Assembly (NCBI GenBank): GCA_041394405.1
Contig: JAWKIF010000009.1
Location: forward strand, 258,664-322,663
Direction of reading: 5' to 3'
Length of the DNA: 64,000 bases
DNA from: Microthrix sp041394405
GTDB lineage: Bacteria; Actinomycetota; Acidimicrobiia; Acidimicrobiales; Microtrichaceae
This document shows, piece by piece, positions 1 to 8,452 of this stretch (the first letter of the stretch is position 1; each line of letters begins with the position of its first letter). Made by a program: the position numbers and the translations under genes. The notes beneath the pieces are model-generated. The model was given only the letters and a program-made list of their open reading frames with translations, did not search any database and had not been told where the DNA came from.

Positions 1-1069
1 TGAGGCGGTGCAGCGCGATCTCGGTGGGGCGCAGCTGGCCCCGCAGCCACATCACGTCGCCGACCCAAGCCGGGCTGCGGTAGTCGGCGACCAGCAGCGA
101 CCCGTCGGCCTCGGGGACCACGGCCGCAAAGGCCGTGTCGCCACGCGACGGCAGGTCGAGCACCCAGCGCACCTCCCGCCGGTCCGGGTCGATTCGATAG
201 AGGGCGCTGCGCTTGCGGGTGCCGGACCACACCGCCTGATCCGCCCGAATGGCCACCGGCCCCGGCACCCAGCGGGGCACCAGGTCGTACCGGCCGCGCC
301 AGGCCACCTGGCGGCGGGCGAACAGCCACGGCTCGCCCTGCCACAGCACCAGGTTGGGCGAGTCCAGCTTGCGGTCGAGCGGCGTCACCTCCAACCGCTG
401 CGTGTCGGGGCCCACCAGCAGGTCGCTGCCCCGGCGGCTGGGGCCCTCGTTCCTAGTGGCGCCCAGCAGGCGGCCGTCGGGCAGCTCAACCAGCTCGCAC
501 TCGGTGCCGCCGTGGTGCAGGTCCTCCGGGTCGCTCCAGTGGACTAGATCGTCGCTCCAGCGCAGCTCCACGACGGGATCGGCGGGGCGGGGCCCGTACA
601 TGGCCTCCCCGCCCCGGTAGCCGAGCATGGCCCACCGGCCGGCCAGCCGCCCGATGCGCCAGGGCACCACGCCGCCGGTGGGGAATGCAGGCGCCGGCTC
701 CGCCCAGCACCCGTCGGTGGCGGAGACCTGGAACACGCCGCGGGGCTGAAACCGCTTGGGGTCGGTGCCCAGCCTCATGAAATACAGGTGGAGCTCATCA
801 CCGGCGGCCACCCACCGGGGCTCACGCAGGTCGGCCCCAAACGCCACGGTGGTCTCGTGGCGCCACGGGCCGTCCACGCCCGCCGCCGAGGCGACCTCCA
901 GGCGCGCATCCGCCGAAGCGAAATGCGACGGAGCCGTTCGCCATGCCAGGTAGAGGCGACCGCCGTGACGGATCAGGTCGAGGTTGTTGTTGGCCGGCAG
1001 GCACTCGACGCCCTCGGACGCCGCACCGGGCACCAGCACGTCGAGCGTCTCCAACCGAATCACGGCCAC
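1..1069 (-). CDS. Sialidase/glycosidase-like beta-propeller protein (3' end outside window)
   Basis: The minus frame is open from a GTG at 1067-1069 to the window edge, about 356 residues, so the C-terminus is missing. It reads as a soluble propeller of repeated WR, PRWV and LYFMRLG strands. Pieces such as ECLPANNNLDLIRHGG, PWRIGRLAGRWAMLGYRGG and SPNLVLWQGEPWLFARRQ resemble five-bladed GH43/GH33-type sugar-active folds. No signal peptide is seen. It lies 17 bp downstream of the crotonase gene on the same strand. Substrate and catalytic residues cannot be assigned; it could be a non-catalytic propeller. Confidence 0.6.
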   Translation of the reverse strand, partial: MAVIRLETLDVLVPGAASEGVECLPANNNLDLIRHGGRLYLAWRTAPSHFASADARLEVASAAGVDGPWRHETTVAFGADLREPRWVAAGDELHLYFMRLGTDPKRFQPRGVFQVSATDGCWAEPAPAFPTGGVVPWRIGRLAGRWAMLGYRGGEAMYGPRPADPVVELRWSDDLVHWSDPEDLHHGGTECELVELPDGRLLGATRNEGPSRRGSDLLVGPDTQRLEVTPLDRKLDSPNLVLWQGEPWLFARRQVAWRGRYDLVPRWVPGPVAIRADQAVWSGTRKRSALYRIDPDRREVRWVLDLPSRGDTAFAAVVPEADGSLLVADYRSPAWVGDVMWLRGQLRPTEIALHRL

Positions 1070-1086
1070 AGTCTGGCCGCTGGGCG

Positions 1087-1848
1087 TCAGCCGAAGTTGG
1101 GCTCTCGCTTCTCAGCGAAGGCCGTCATCGCCTCAATGTTGTCCGGCGTGCCCAGCAGGCGCTGGAACGCCGCATCCTCACGGGCGCGTGCCGCCTCGAT
1201 CTGGGGCGCCATGGCCGCCAGGATGGCCGCCTTCGACTCCACCAACGAACCGATCGGCTTGGCCGCCAGCACCCGGGCGTGGGCCATGGCCTCATCCATC
1301 AGCTCCTCCGGTCGACACACCCGAAAGACCAGGCCCATGCGGTCGCACTCCTCGGCGCTCAGCCATTCGGAGCTGAGCAGCGCCCACGAGGCGTTTTGGC
1401 GGCCGATCAACGTGGGGAACGTGTAGCTGCTGGCGAGCTCGGGCGCCACGCCCAGACGCGTGAAGGGGCACTTCAACCGGGCGGTGCTGGACATGAACAC
1501 CAGGTCGGCGAAGCCCACCACCGTGGCACCGAAGCCAACGCCCACGCCGTTGATGGCGCAGATCAGCGGCTTGGCCAGGGTGGCCATGGTGTCGGCACAG
1601 CGCGGGAAGGCGTGCACGTCGGAGCCCCCCTCGCCCATGGCGATCTGGGCCATCTCGGCCAGGTCCACCCCGGCGCAGAACGCATCCCCGGTGCCGGTCA
1701 ACACCACCACGGCCACCCCAGGATGGTCGGAGGCCTCGGCCAATGCGTCGGCCAGGGCGTTCCACATGTCCCCGGTCATGGCCCCCTTGGCCTCCGGACG
1801 GTTGATGCGGACGGTGCGGATGCGCTCGGAGTCGCTCACTTCGATCAC
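1087..1848 (-). CDS. Enoyl-CoA hydratase/isomerase family protein (crotonase fold)
   Basis: A 253-aa crotonase, the usual length. The oxyanion-hole segments are visible: FCAGVDL near residue 58 and GVGVGFG near 101. The site that carries the first catalytic Glu in classical hydratases reads CPFT. An acidic residue sits in APELAS near residue 137, a pattern closer to isomerase-type members, so isomerase or another acyl-CoA activity is as likely as hydration. The GTG start has GGGAG about 9 nt upstream. It is probably co-transcribed with the propeller gene downstream and acts on acyl-CoA in the cytoplasm. Confidence 0.85.
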   Translation of the reverse strand: MIEVSDSERIRTVRINRPEAKGAMTGDMWNALADALAEASDHPGVAVVVLTGTGDAFCAGVDLAEMAQIAMGEGGSDVHAFPRCADTMATLAKPLICAINGVGVGFGATVVGFADLVFMSSTARLKCPFTRLGVAPELASSYTFPTLIGRQNASWALLSSEWLSAEECDRMGLVFRVCRPEELMDEAMAHARVLAAKPIGSLVESKAAILAAMAPQIEAARAREDAAFQRLLGTPDNIEAMTAFAEKREPNFG

Positions 1849-1965
1849 GGTCGGTGCTCCCTGTGGGTGAGGGCGGACGGCCGGGCCACCCTACGGGTCG
1901 CTACACGGTGACAGGGACGGCCCGGTCGGTAACGGCCTGGGAAGGCCGACGCCGGGGTTGGTGCG

Positions 1966-2745
1966 TCAGCTGCCGAAGAGCTGTGGATACATGGCCGTGG
2001 TGGCGGCGCCCATCAGGTCGACCCGCTCGGGGCGATCCAGCGAGGTGGCCAGTTCCAGGCCGTCATCGGCCAGGTAGCGGCCGCCGACGGGGAGCGCGTC
2101 CAACGCACCCTCCACCACCACCCGGGGGTCAACCGGCGGCGCATAGGCGGCGGCCAGGTCCGGATTGCCCGAGCGGAATGCCGGCGTGTCCATGGTGGGC
2201 GCCACCACCGCCAGGGTGTCCACCCCGGTGCCCCGCAGCTCCCAGCCCAGCGCCTCCATGAGGTTCACCGAGAACGCCTTGGTGCCGCTGTACAGGGCCA
2301 CACCCCCGGTGCCGGCCAGCGCCGAGCCCGAACTGGTGGCCACGAACCCGCCCCGCCCCCGCCGCACCATGGCGGGCACCGCCCACGACGCCAGCTCCGC
2401 CGTGCCGTTGCAGTTCACCGCCAGCATGGTGCGGCGCTGCTGGGGGCTCATGTCCAGGTAGCGACCCACGAACGACACCCCAGCGTTGGCCACGGCCAGG
2501 CCGATCTCCAACCCGGCGGTGACGTCGCCCAGGGCGTCGAGCCAACCGGGGTCGGCCACGTCGGCAACCAGCGGGCGGACGCGGTCGCCCAGCCCGTCGG
2601 CCACATCGGTCACGGTCGGCGACAGGTCCACCATCACGACCCCCAGCCCTCGGGCCAGCAACGCCTCGGCGAAGGCCAACCCCACGCCTTGGGCCGCACC
2701 CGTGACCACCGCCCACGGCCCATACCTGTCGGCAAACTCACTCAT
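1966..2745 (-). CDS. Short-chain dehydrogenase/reductase
   Basis: A 259-aa classical SDR. The cofactor motif TGAAQGVG lies at residues 15-22, with NAG near 93, the catalytic Ser in TSSGSALAG and the YSGTK catalytic pair about 13 residues later. The Asp ending VVMVD after the second strand suggests NAD(H) preference. The ATG was chosen because it overlaps the end of the upstream dioxygenase gene by 8 bp (ATGAGTGA); the frame extends further upstream only into that gene. The pair is translationally coupled, so the substrate may be related to the dioxygenase product. Confidence 0.88.
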   Translation of the reverse strand: MSEFADRYGPWAVVTGAAQGVGLAFAEALLARGLGVVMVDLSPTVTDVADGLGDRVRPLVADVADPGWLDALGDVTAGLEIGLAVANAGVSFVGRYLDMSPQQRRTMLAVNCNGTAELASWAVPAMVRRGRGGFVATSSGSALAGTGGVALYSGTKAFSVNLMEALGWELRGTGVDTLAVVAPTMDTPAFRSGNPDLAAAYAPPVDPRVVVEGALDALPVGGRYLADDGLELATSLDRPERVDLMGAATTAMYPQLFGS

Positions 2746-3574
2746 CGCCCACCCCCTCGGCATCGACTCGGGCATCGGCATCGACCCGAACCGTTCGGGG
2801 CCACAACACCGGAAACAGCGGGTGGTCCAGCTGGGCACCCGCGGGAAGCTCCTCGTCCAGGCCGGGGAACGGCGGCGAGGTTGTCCACGGCCGTGGGACG
2901 TGCACCATGTCGTCGCCCAGGAATCGGACGGACAGCACCCGTCGCCTTCCGGTGCCGCTCACCCCGCCGGCACCGTGCACGGTGAGCATGTGGAAGAACA
3001 CGGCATCGCCGGGCTCCAGCTCCCAGCCGATCACCCGCCAACCGGCGGCATCGAAGTCGGGAAGTTCGGCCAGGGCGCCCTCGGGAAACCAGCGGGCCTC
3101 GTTGTCCAGGAAGGTGCGGGGGGTGTACCAGGGCCCCAGGTGCGATCCGGCGATGAACTCCAGGCTGGCCGGGCGTGCCACCGGGTCGACGGGCAGCCAC
3201 ATTGAGGCGTTCCGGTTGCCCTCCACGTTGTAGTAGGGAAGGTCCTGGTGCCAGGGGGTGCGCTGGCGCGTGCCCGGCTCCTTCACCAGCACATGGTCGT
3301 GGTAGAGGCGGATGGTGCTCGATCCGGTGAGGGTCGCTGCGATCTCGGCCGCCCGTGTCTCACGGATGAATCGTTCCATCGCCGGCAGGCGTTCCCAGTT
3401 GCAGAAGTCCTCCACGAACGGTGCGTCGTCGTCTGCGCTGGCCCGCTTGGCTCGTGGCGACAGATCGGCCAGGTTGTTGTCGATGGCCTCCGCCGCCCAA
3501 GCCAGCTCGTCGGCGTTGAACGCACCACGCACGCACACGGCGCCGTCGCGTTGATAGTCGCCATCGACGATCAC
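2738..3574 (-). CDS. Phytanoyl-CoA dioxygenase (PhyH) family Fe(II)/2-oxoglutarate oxygenase
   Basis: A 278-aa protein starting at a GTG (residues VIVDGDYQRDG); longer in-frame extensions run into the divergent GH5 gene and are not protein-like. The iron triad is visible: His109 and Asp111 in TPWHQD and the distal His200 in MLTVHGAGG. Arg residues following in GRRRVLSVRF fit 2-oxoglutarate binding. The family hydroxylates phytanoyl-CoA, quorum signals or other small molecules, and the substrate is not evident here. It heads a two-gene operon with the SDR, which could oxidise a newly made hydroxyl. Confidence 0.85.
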   Translation of the reverse strand: MIVDGDYQRDGAVCVRGAFNADELAWAAEAIDNNLADLSPRAKRASADDDAPFVEDFCNWERLPAMERFIRETRAAEIAATLTGSSTIRLYHDHVLVKEPGTRQRTPWHQDLPYYNVEGNRNASMWLPVDPVARPASLEFIAGSHLGPWYTPRTFLDNEARWFPEGALAELPDFDAAGWRVIGWELEPGDAVFFHMLTVHGAGGVSGTGRRRVLSVRFLGDDMVHVPRPWTTSPPFPGLDEELPAGAQLDHPLFPVLWPRTVRVDADARVDAEGVGDE

Positions 3575-3773
3575 TCGACGTCCTCGCTCGTCTCGGGGGT
3601 GGGCATCGCCGCCGACACTACCCAGACGCACACCCCGGGACGCTACGGTTCGGCCCGTGGAACCCGTTCCTCGCTCGCACCGCTTCGCGCCCGACGCGCC
3701 TCCGTTCACGCCACCGCGTCGCCGCCCGCAGCTCACCCTGGGGAGACCGCGACGGCCAGGCAGCGCCACGACC

Positions 3774-5468
3774 ATGCGCCGCATCATCCGATTCGTCGCC
3801 GCGTTGACGCTGGCCGCCGTGGTGGTTCCGCTGCCGCACCAGCCGGCCGGCGCCACCGAGGGCACCGTGGGTGACATCGTGGAGCTGCTCCCGCTCTCCA
3901 CCTCCGCCGACCGTCGCATCGTGGACACCGAGGGGCGCGACGTGCTGTTGCGGGGCGCCAACGTGAACTCGCTGGGCGAGTACTGGCGGGGCGTGCCGAG
4001 CATCGAGCCCACCCTGCCCGTCACCGAGGCGGACTGGGACGAGATGTCCGCCCGGGGGTTCAGCGTGATCCGCCTGCTGATCACGTGGTCCAGGGTCGAG
4101 CCCACCCGGGGAACCATCGACGAGGCCTACCTCGACCAGGTGGACGCCTACGTCCGGTCCGCCGCCGAACACGGCATGTACAGCGTGATCGACATGCACC
4201 AGGACGCCTACTCCGCCTTCATCTTCACCGCCGACGCCTCGGCCTGCCCGCCGGGCACCACCCCCGCCAAGGGCTGGGACGGCGCCCCAGCGTGGGCAAC
4301 CCTCACCGACGGGCTTTCCACCTGCCTCACCAACGGCGAACGCAACAGCTCCCCGGCCGTCAACCGGGCTTGGAACAACTTCTACGACAACACCGACGGC
4401 ATCCGCGACCGGTTCACGGCCACCTGGGGTGCCATCGCCGAGCGCTTCGCTGGTCGCCCCGAGGTGGCCGGCTTCGACGTGCTCAACGAGCCGGAGAACC
4501 CCAAACCCGCCGGCGAACTGGCCCCGATCTACAACGAGTTCCTGGCCGATGTCATCGGGGCCATCCGCACCGCACAGGCCGATGCGCCCTTTGGGCACCT
4601 CATCTTCGTCGAGCCGGCACTCCCCGCCGCCGACCTGGAGCGAGGCATCGTCATTCCCGACCCCGCGGCGGCGGGGGTGAGCACCACCAACCTGGTTGCG
4701 TCGGTGCACAACTATTCCGAGTCCATTGGGGACGGCTTCACCATCGAGGGCCTCAACGAGGCGATCGAGTCGCTGACCAAGGGGATCGGCGTCCCCAACT
4801 GGGGAGGCGAATACGGGTTCTGGGACACCAGCGAGGAGACGCTGGCCAAGGCCCGCCGCTACGCGGCCGACGAGGACCGTCTGGCCTGGGGCGGCGCCTG
4901 GTGGCAGTGGCGTCAGAGCTGCGGCGACCCCCACTCGGTCCGCTGGGAGAACGGCGCCGTCGTCGCACCGGATGGCGTTGTCACGCACCTCAACCTGTTG
5001 GGTTGTCCCGACAACGAGGACCTCGGGCCCAACGGCGCCTTCCTGGACATCCTGGGCCGCGGCTATCCCCGTGCCGCGCCCGGCCGCATCACCGAGCTGC
5101 GCAGCGATCCCGCCACCGGACACCTCAAGGTGGCCGCAACGGCACCGGAGCCGGGCGGCACGCTGGTGGTGTGGACGCCAACTGTGCCCGGGGCCGAGCA
5201 TCCGGTGACGGTGCGCAACCTCGGCCCGGTGACCGAAACCGAGGTGCCGGGTGGACGCCTCATCACCGCCACCGTGCAGGCCGCGGGCGACTACCGCCTG
5301 TGGGTGGGCCCCGTTGATGAGGACCCTGCGGCCGCCACCAGCACCACCGCGGAGGCCCCGCCTTCCTCGGACGGCGACGGCCCGCCATCGGACGGCGACG
5401 ACCCGCGTTCGAACGCCGCAGGCAACCCGGGCGGCAGCGTGCCGCTACGCCCGGCCTTCACCGGGTAG
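3774..5468 (+). CDS. Secreted glycoside hydrolase family 5, endoglycoceramidase-like
   Basis: A 564-aa exported enzyme. The chosen ATG begins a signal peptide (MRRIIRFVAALTLAAVVV, cleavage near PAGA at 27). The catalytic (beta/alpha)8 domain carries the acid/base Glu239 in VLNEPEN and nucleophile Glu346 in WGGEYGFW. Four Cys in the catalytic domain fit disulfides outside the cell. Residues about 450-540 form a beta-sandwich like the C-terminal domain of endoglycosylceramidases, followed by a low-complexity S/D/G/P tail with no anchor. Endoglycoceramidases cut between glycan and ceramide; a beta-glucosidase or cellulase role cannot be excluded. Confidence 0.8.
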   Translation: MRRIIRFVAALTLAAVVVPLPHQPAGATEGTVGDIVELLPLSTSADRRIVDTEGRDVLLRGANVNSLGEYWRGVPSIEPTLPVTEADWDEMSARGFSVIRLLITWSRVEPTRGTIDEAYLDQVDAYVRSAAEHGMYSVIDMHQDAYSAFIFTADASACPPGTTPAKGWDGAPAWATLTDGLSTCLTNGERNSSPAVNRAWNNFYDNTDGIRDRFTATWGAIAERFAGRPEVAGFDVLNEPENPKPAGELAPIYNEFLADVIGAIRTAQADAPFGHLIFVEPALPAADLERGIVIPDPAAAGVSTTNLVASVHNYSESIGDGFTIEGLNEAIESLTKGIGVPNWGGEYGFWDTSEETLAKARRYAADEDRLAWGGAWWQWRQSCGDPHSVRWENGAVVAPDGVVTHLNLLGCPDNEDLGPNGAFLDILGRGYPRAAPGRITELRSDPATGHLKVAATAPEPGGTLVVWTPTVPGAEHPVTVRNLGPVTETEVPGGRLITATVQAAGDYRLWVGPVDEDPAAATSTTAEAPPSSDGDGPPSDGDDPRSNAAGNPGGSVPLRPAFTG

Positions 5469-5544
5469 GGGGATCTCCTCCCACCACTGGCACCACCACT
5501 CCCCGCCCACCAGGATGCCGCGCTGCCCGCAGGAGGGCGGGCCG

Positions 5545-5814
5545 CTACGCCAAGCGCAGGAACAGCTTCTCAACCTCGTCGATCGCGTATCCGTCGGCGT
5601 CCGCCTCCTCGGGGTTGGCGATGCAATAGGCCATGCCGGCGCTGACCAGCCGAAAGCCGGTCCGCTCCAGCGCCCGGTTGGCGGCCGAGATCTGGGTGAC
5701 GATGTCGCGACACTCGCGACCCTCGTCCAACATGCGCTCGATGCCGGCTACCTGGCCACCGATGCGACGCAGCCGCTTGCGCAGGTCGTCGACGACCTCC
5801 TCGGGAAGGTCCAC
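5545..5814 (-). CDS. CsoR/RcnR-family (DUF156) metal- or thiol-sensing repressor
   Basis: The start is a GTG giving 89 aa, the family's normal length; the longer frame runs through the upstream small gene. LRRIGGQVAGIERMLDEG and the C-terminal EVEKLFLRLA are typical of the all-helical CsoR fold. The first ligand Cys is in GRECRD and the last in GMAYC, but the position that holds His in copper-sensing CsoR is Gly. This Cys-Gly-Cys pattern makes classical Cu(I) sensing uncertain. The gene lies 7 bp after the Cys-rich 58-aa gene, and a palindromic operator sits upstream of both, fitting autoregulation. Confidence 0.85.
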   Translation of the reverse strand: MDLPEEVVDDLRKRLRRIGGQVAGIERMLDEGRECRDIVTQISAANRALERTGFRLVSAGMAYCIANPEEADADGYAIDEVEKLFLRLA

Positions 5815-5821
5815 GGCGGTC

Positions 5822-5998
5822 CTACACCGCCGCCCCGCGGCGAGACCCGAACCACGAACGCCTGCGCGGGGCGGCACCCGTTTGGGCGCACTGGCAGCGA
5901 TCGGCTGGGGGCACGTTCCCCAGCACCTGTTCGATGTGTTGGCCGCAGCCGGCGAAGGTGGGTCGTTTGCAGTTGGGGCAGTTCACTCGTTGGCACAT
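5822..5998 (-). CDS. Cys-rich 58-aa small protein upstream of the CsoR-type gene
   Basis: Starts MCQRVNCPNCKRPTFAGCGQ and has seven Cys in the first 37 residues (two in a CPNC pair, one pair in CQC) plus HIEQVLGNVPPADRC. It then ends in a basic tail. The Cys pairs suggest zinc or another metal. I recognise this as a conserved small actinobacterial protein, but no function is known to me. The start is uncertain: the ATG overlaps the palindromic operator and has no spaced RBS, so the message may be leaderless, or the GTG at codon 5 is used. It forms a two-gene operon with the repressor. Confidence 0.75.
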   Translation of the reverse strand: MCQRVNCPNCKRPTFAGCGQHIEQVLGNVPPADRCQCAQTGAAPRRRSWFGSRRGAAV

Positions 5999-6012
5999 AC
6001 CCCCTAGGGTAT
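5997..6012. promoter_or_regulatory. Palindromic CsoR-type operator
   Basis: Two perfect 6-bp arms, ATACCC and GGGTAT, are separated by CCTA. CsoR-family operators generally have a TACCC...GGGTA form with a G/C-rich core, so this fits autoregulation. It overlaps the ATG of the small Cys-rich gene and lies 44 bp before the divergent thioesterase gene. Confidence 0.7.
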
Positions 6013-6055
6013 CCACCATCGACGCCGACGGCAACCCAACCGATACTGTGCGCCG

Positions 6056-6958
6056 ATGCCATCGGACGACGCGAAGTTCCTCGGGTTGACGGCCGGCGAG
6101 GAGCCGGGCGGTTTCGGTTTCGTCGTGGAGGACCACCTGGCACGCATGGACGGGCGGCTTTATGGGGGCACGGCCATTGCGGTGTCGATCGCTGCGGCCG
6201 AGTTGGTGACCCAGCGGTCGCCGCTGTGGATGACCACGCAGTTCGTCGCCACCGCCCCGGCCGACGAACGGGTCTCGGTGCTGGCGGAGGTACTGGCCGC
6301 TGGGCGGCGCACCAGTCAGGTGCGGGTGACGGGAACCAACGCCGACGGCGACATCATGTTCGCCTCGCTCGGCGCCACCGGCATCCCCCAACCGAGCGGC
6401 CTGCACGGCGTGTTCGAACGAGCGCCCTCCGTGGAGCCACCCGACGACTCCGTCCCGTGGACCAGCCCCATCCACGGCATGCTGCTGCTGGCCGGCATCG
6501 AGGCACAGATCCCCGAGTTGCCGGACTTCGGATTCACCTCGGCCATCGACATCCGCCATCCCGCCATCGTCGAGCACCCGGATCCGGGGCCGGGCCGGGT
6601 CTGCCTGTGGATTCGTCGTCGCGATCGCGTCCCGATTAGCCCCGCCGTGGCGGCCTACCTGGCCGACATGGTGCCGATGTCGGTGGCACATGCCCTGGGT
6701 GCACTGGCCGGCGGGTTGAGCCTGGACAACACCATCCGCATCGGGCCGTTCGTTGACACCGAGTGGGTGCTGGTGGACCTTCGCCCGCACCTAGCCATGG
6801 GCGACTACGGCCATGGCGCCGCGCACCTGTGGAGCGAGAGCGGCGCCCTGCTGGCCACGGCCAGCCAGTCGGCCTCGATGTTCCAATTCGCCGAGGCGTT
6901 TCCCTGGAAGCCGACCGCCGACGGCCCGCCCGAACACGATGACGGGTCCGCCGGCTGA
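6056..6958 (+). CDS. Acyl-CoA thioesterase, double hotdog fold (TesB-like)
   Basis: A 300-aa protein of two hotdog halves. The first runs from FGFVVEDHLARMDGRLYGG to about residue 110, the second from about 150 onward, with PMSVAHALG and LWSESGALLATASQSA typical of actinobacterial 4HBT_3 thioesterases. It would hydrolyse acyl-CoA to free acid and CoA in the cytoplasm. No signal or membrane segment is present. It is transcribed alone, divergently from the CsoR-type operon, and its promoter may share the palindromic region. Confidence 0.8.
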   Translation: MPSDDAKFLGLTAGEEPGGFGFVVEDHLARMDGRLYGGTAIAVSIAAAELVTQRSPLWMTTQFVATAPADERVSVLAEVLAAGRRTSQVRVTGTNADGDIMFASLGATGIPQPSGLHGVFERAPSVEPPDDSVPWTSPIHGMLLLAGIEAQIPELPDFGFTSAIDIRHPAIVEHPDPGPGRVCLWIRRRDRVPISPAVAAYLADMVPMSVAHALGALAGGLSLDNTIRIGPFVDTEWVLVDLRPHLAMGDYGHGAAHLWSESGALLATASQSASMFQFAEAFPWKPTADGPPEHDDGSAG

Positions 6959-6983
6959 CGCTCGGCAGCGGGCGTGTTGGCGC

Positions 6984-8433
6984 TCAGGCCGCGGGCCGAC
7001 AGCGGTAGACCACCGAGCCGCAGGGCGGCAGGTCCGCCTCCAACCGGTCGAGCGCGCCCATGGGCTCCAGTCGCCAGGCGTCGGTCACCTCGGCCGCACC
7101 CGTCAACCCCACCTCGCCGAGCGGAACCTCCACCCGCCGCCGCCGGCGGCCCATGTTGGACAGGGACACGGCCACCGACCCATCGGCCAGCGGCTTGGCC
7201 AGCACCCACGGGCCTCGACCAGAGGACACCCTCGGGGCCTGCACCCCCAGTTCATCCTGGTTGATGGCCAGGATCTCCGGATTGCCCAGCAGTTGCCGGT
7301 CGAATTCGGTCGAGGCAGCCAGATCGTGCGATGCCAGCAGCGGCGCCGCCATCATCGCCCACAGCGTCATGTGGCTGTGGGCCTGGGTATCGCTGACGCC
7401 CCGGAAGCTCCAGACCCCGGGCGGGGGCCCCACGGCAGCCGCAGCACGCCGGTGCTCGCGCCGCCGCCGCGGTTGCCCACTAGCAACATGTCGGGTTCGT
7501 TCCAGTGGCCCGGCCCGGCAAACCGGTCCAGCTTCACGCTGCGCGCAGCGATCCCCCGCACGCCTAAGAGCGAGCGCGAGCAGCTATCGAAGATGTCCGG
7601 CGTGGTCCGCCAGGAGGAGGCACCCAGCCGGGCCGCCCATCGCCACGGCTTGCGGAAGCCCCACTCGCACACGCTGAACACGATGGGGCGGTCGACGGCG
7701 GCCAACGCCCGACCCATGACGCCGTATCGCTCGATGGCAGCCTCCCGGCTGCGCGGCGCATGGCAGTAGTCGTACTTCACAGGTCCACGCCCCACTCGGC
7801 GTAGGCCCTGGCGTCCACCTCCTCATACCCCAGGCCGCCGTAGCAGCCACCGCAGGTGCGCTCGGCGGCGTCGGAGTAGATGCCCAGCTTCAGGCCCATG
7901 GCGTGCACCGCCTCGGCCACGGGGGCGATGCCGTCCGGAAAGGTCTCGGGGTTGGCCAATGGGCGCCCGTCGGTGCCCCGCCGGGGTGCGTGCCAGTGAT
8001 CGTCGATGTTGACGTAGGAGTAGCGCAGGTCCCGAAGGCCGCTGTCGACCATGGCCCGAGCCACCCGCAGCACCACCTCGGCGGTGACGCCTGGGCCGTA
8101 GACGTTCCAGCTGTTCCAGCCCATCGGTGGGGTGAGGGCCAACGTGTCGCCCACGCACAACACCACCTTCTCCGTCACGCTCCCCTGCGAGTTGGAGGCC
8201 GTGACGGACAGTTCGTGTTCGCCCGGTTCGATCGGGACGACCCCCCGAAGAACGCCCTCGCCGTCCACTGCGACACCGGCGGGCAGGCCGGTGACCCGGA
8301 CATCGAGGGGGCGCTCCCCGGTGGCGGCGAGCGGGTGGATCAGCTCCGTCCCCGGTCGGCATCCGACCCGCCTCGCGCCGTGCAGCCGAGGGGGCCCGGC
8401 GAAGGGATCGAACCGGGCAAGTTGCGGGGTCAT
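6984..8433 (-). pseudogene. GH27 alpha-galactosidase broken by two frameshifts
   Basis: One GH27 protein is spread over three frames. From ATG 8433 the first part has an Ig-like N-terminal domain, then LTPPMGWNSWN and VNIDDHW, ending at a TGA at 7777-7779 just after EWGVDL. The reading continues in another frame with VKYDYC (the nucleophile Asp) and GHWNEPDMLLVGN. A second shift near 7400-7440 restores HSHMTLWAMMAAPLLASHDL and INQDELGV in a third frame. Each break needs only about one base. This is either a real pseudogene or two base-calling errors; the second lies in a G/C run. It sits 19 bp after the aminotransferase gene. Confidence 0.8.
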
Positions 8434-8452
8434 CGGCGAAGGGAGGCGTTGG

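Noticed and set aside
8..547. Plus-strand open frame at the window start
   Set aside because: Its protein is low-complexity and lies opposite the better minus-strand beta-propeller reading.
3618..5201. 527-aa minus frame opposite the GH5 gene
   Set aside because: The opposite strand has signal peptide, GH5 motifs and catalytic Glu residues; this frame has none.
5469..5544. Possible terminator between the GH5 and CsoR-type genes
   Set aside because: Only short imperfect complementarity (GCCCGC/GCGGGC) and no T-tract.
5251..6639. 462-aa plus frame across the GH5 end and the thioesterase gene
   Set aside because: It crosses three well-supported genes and reads as Arg/Pro/His-rich shadow sequence.
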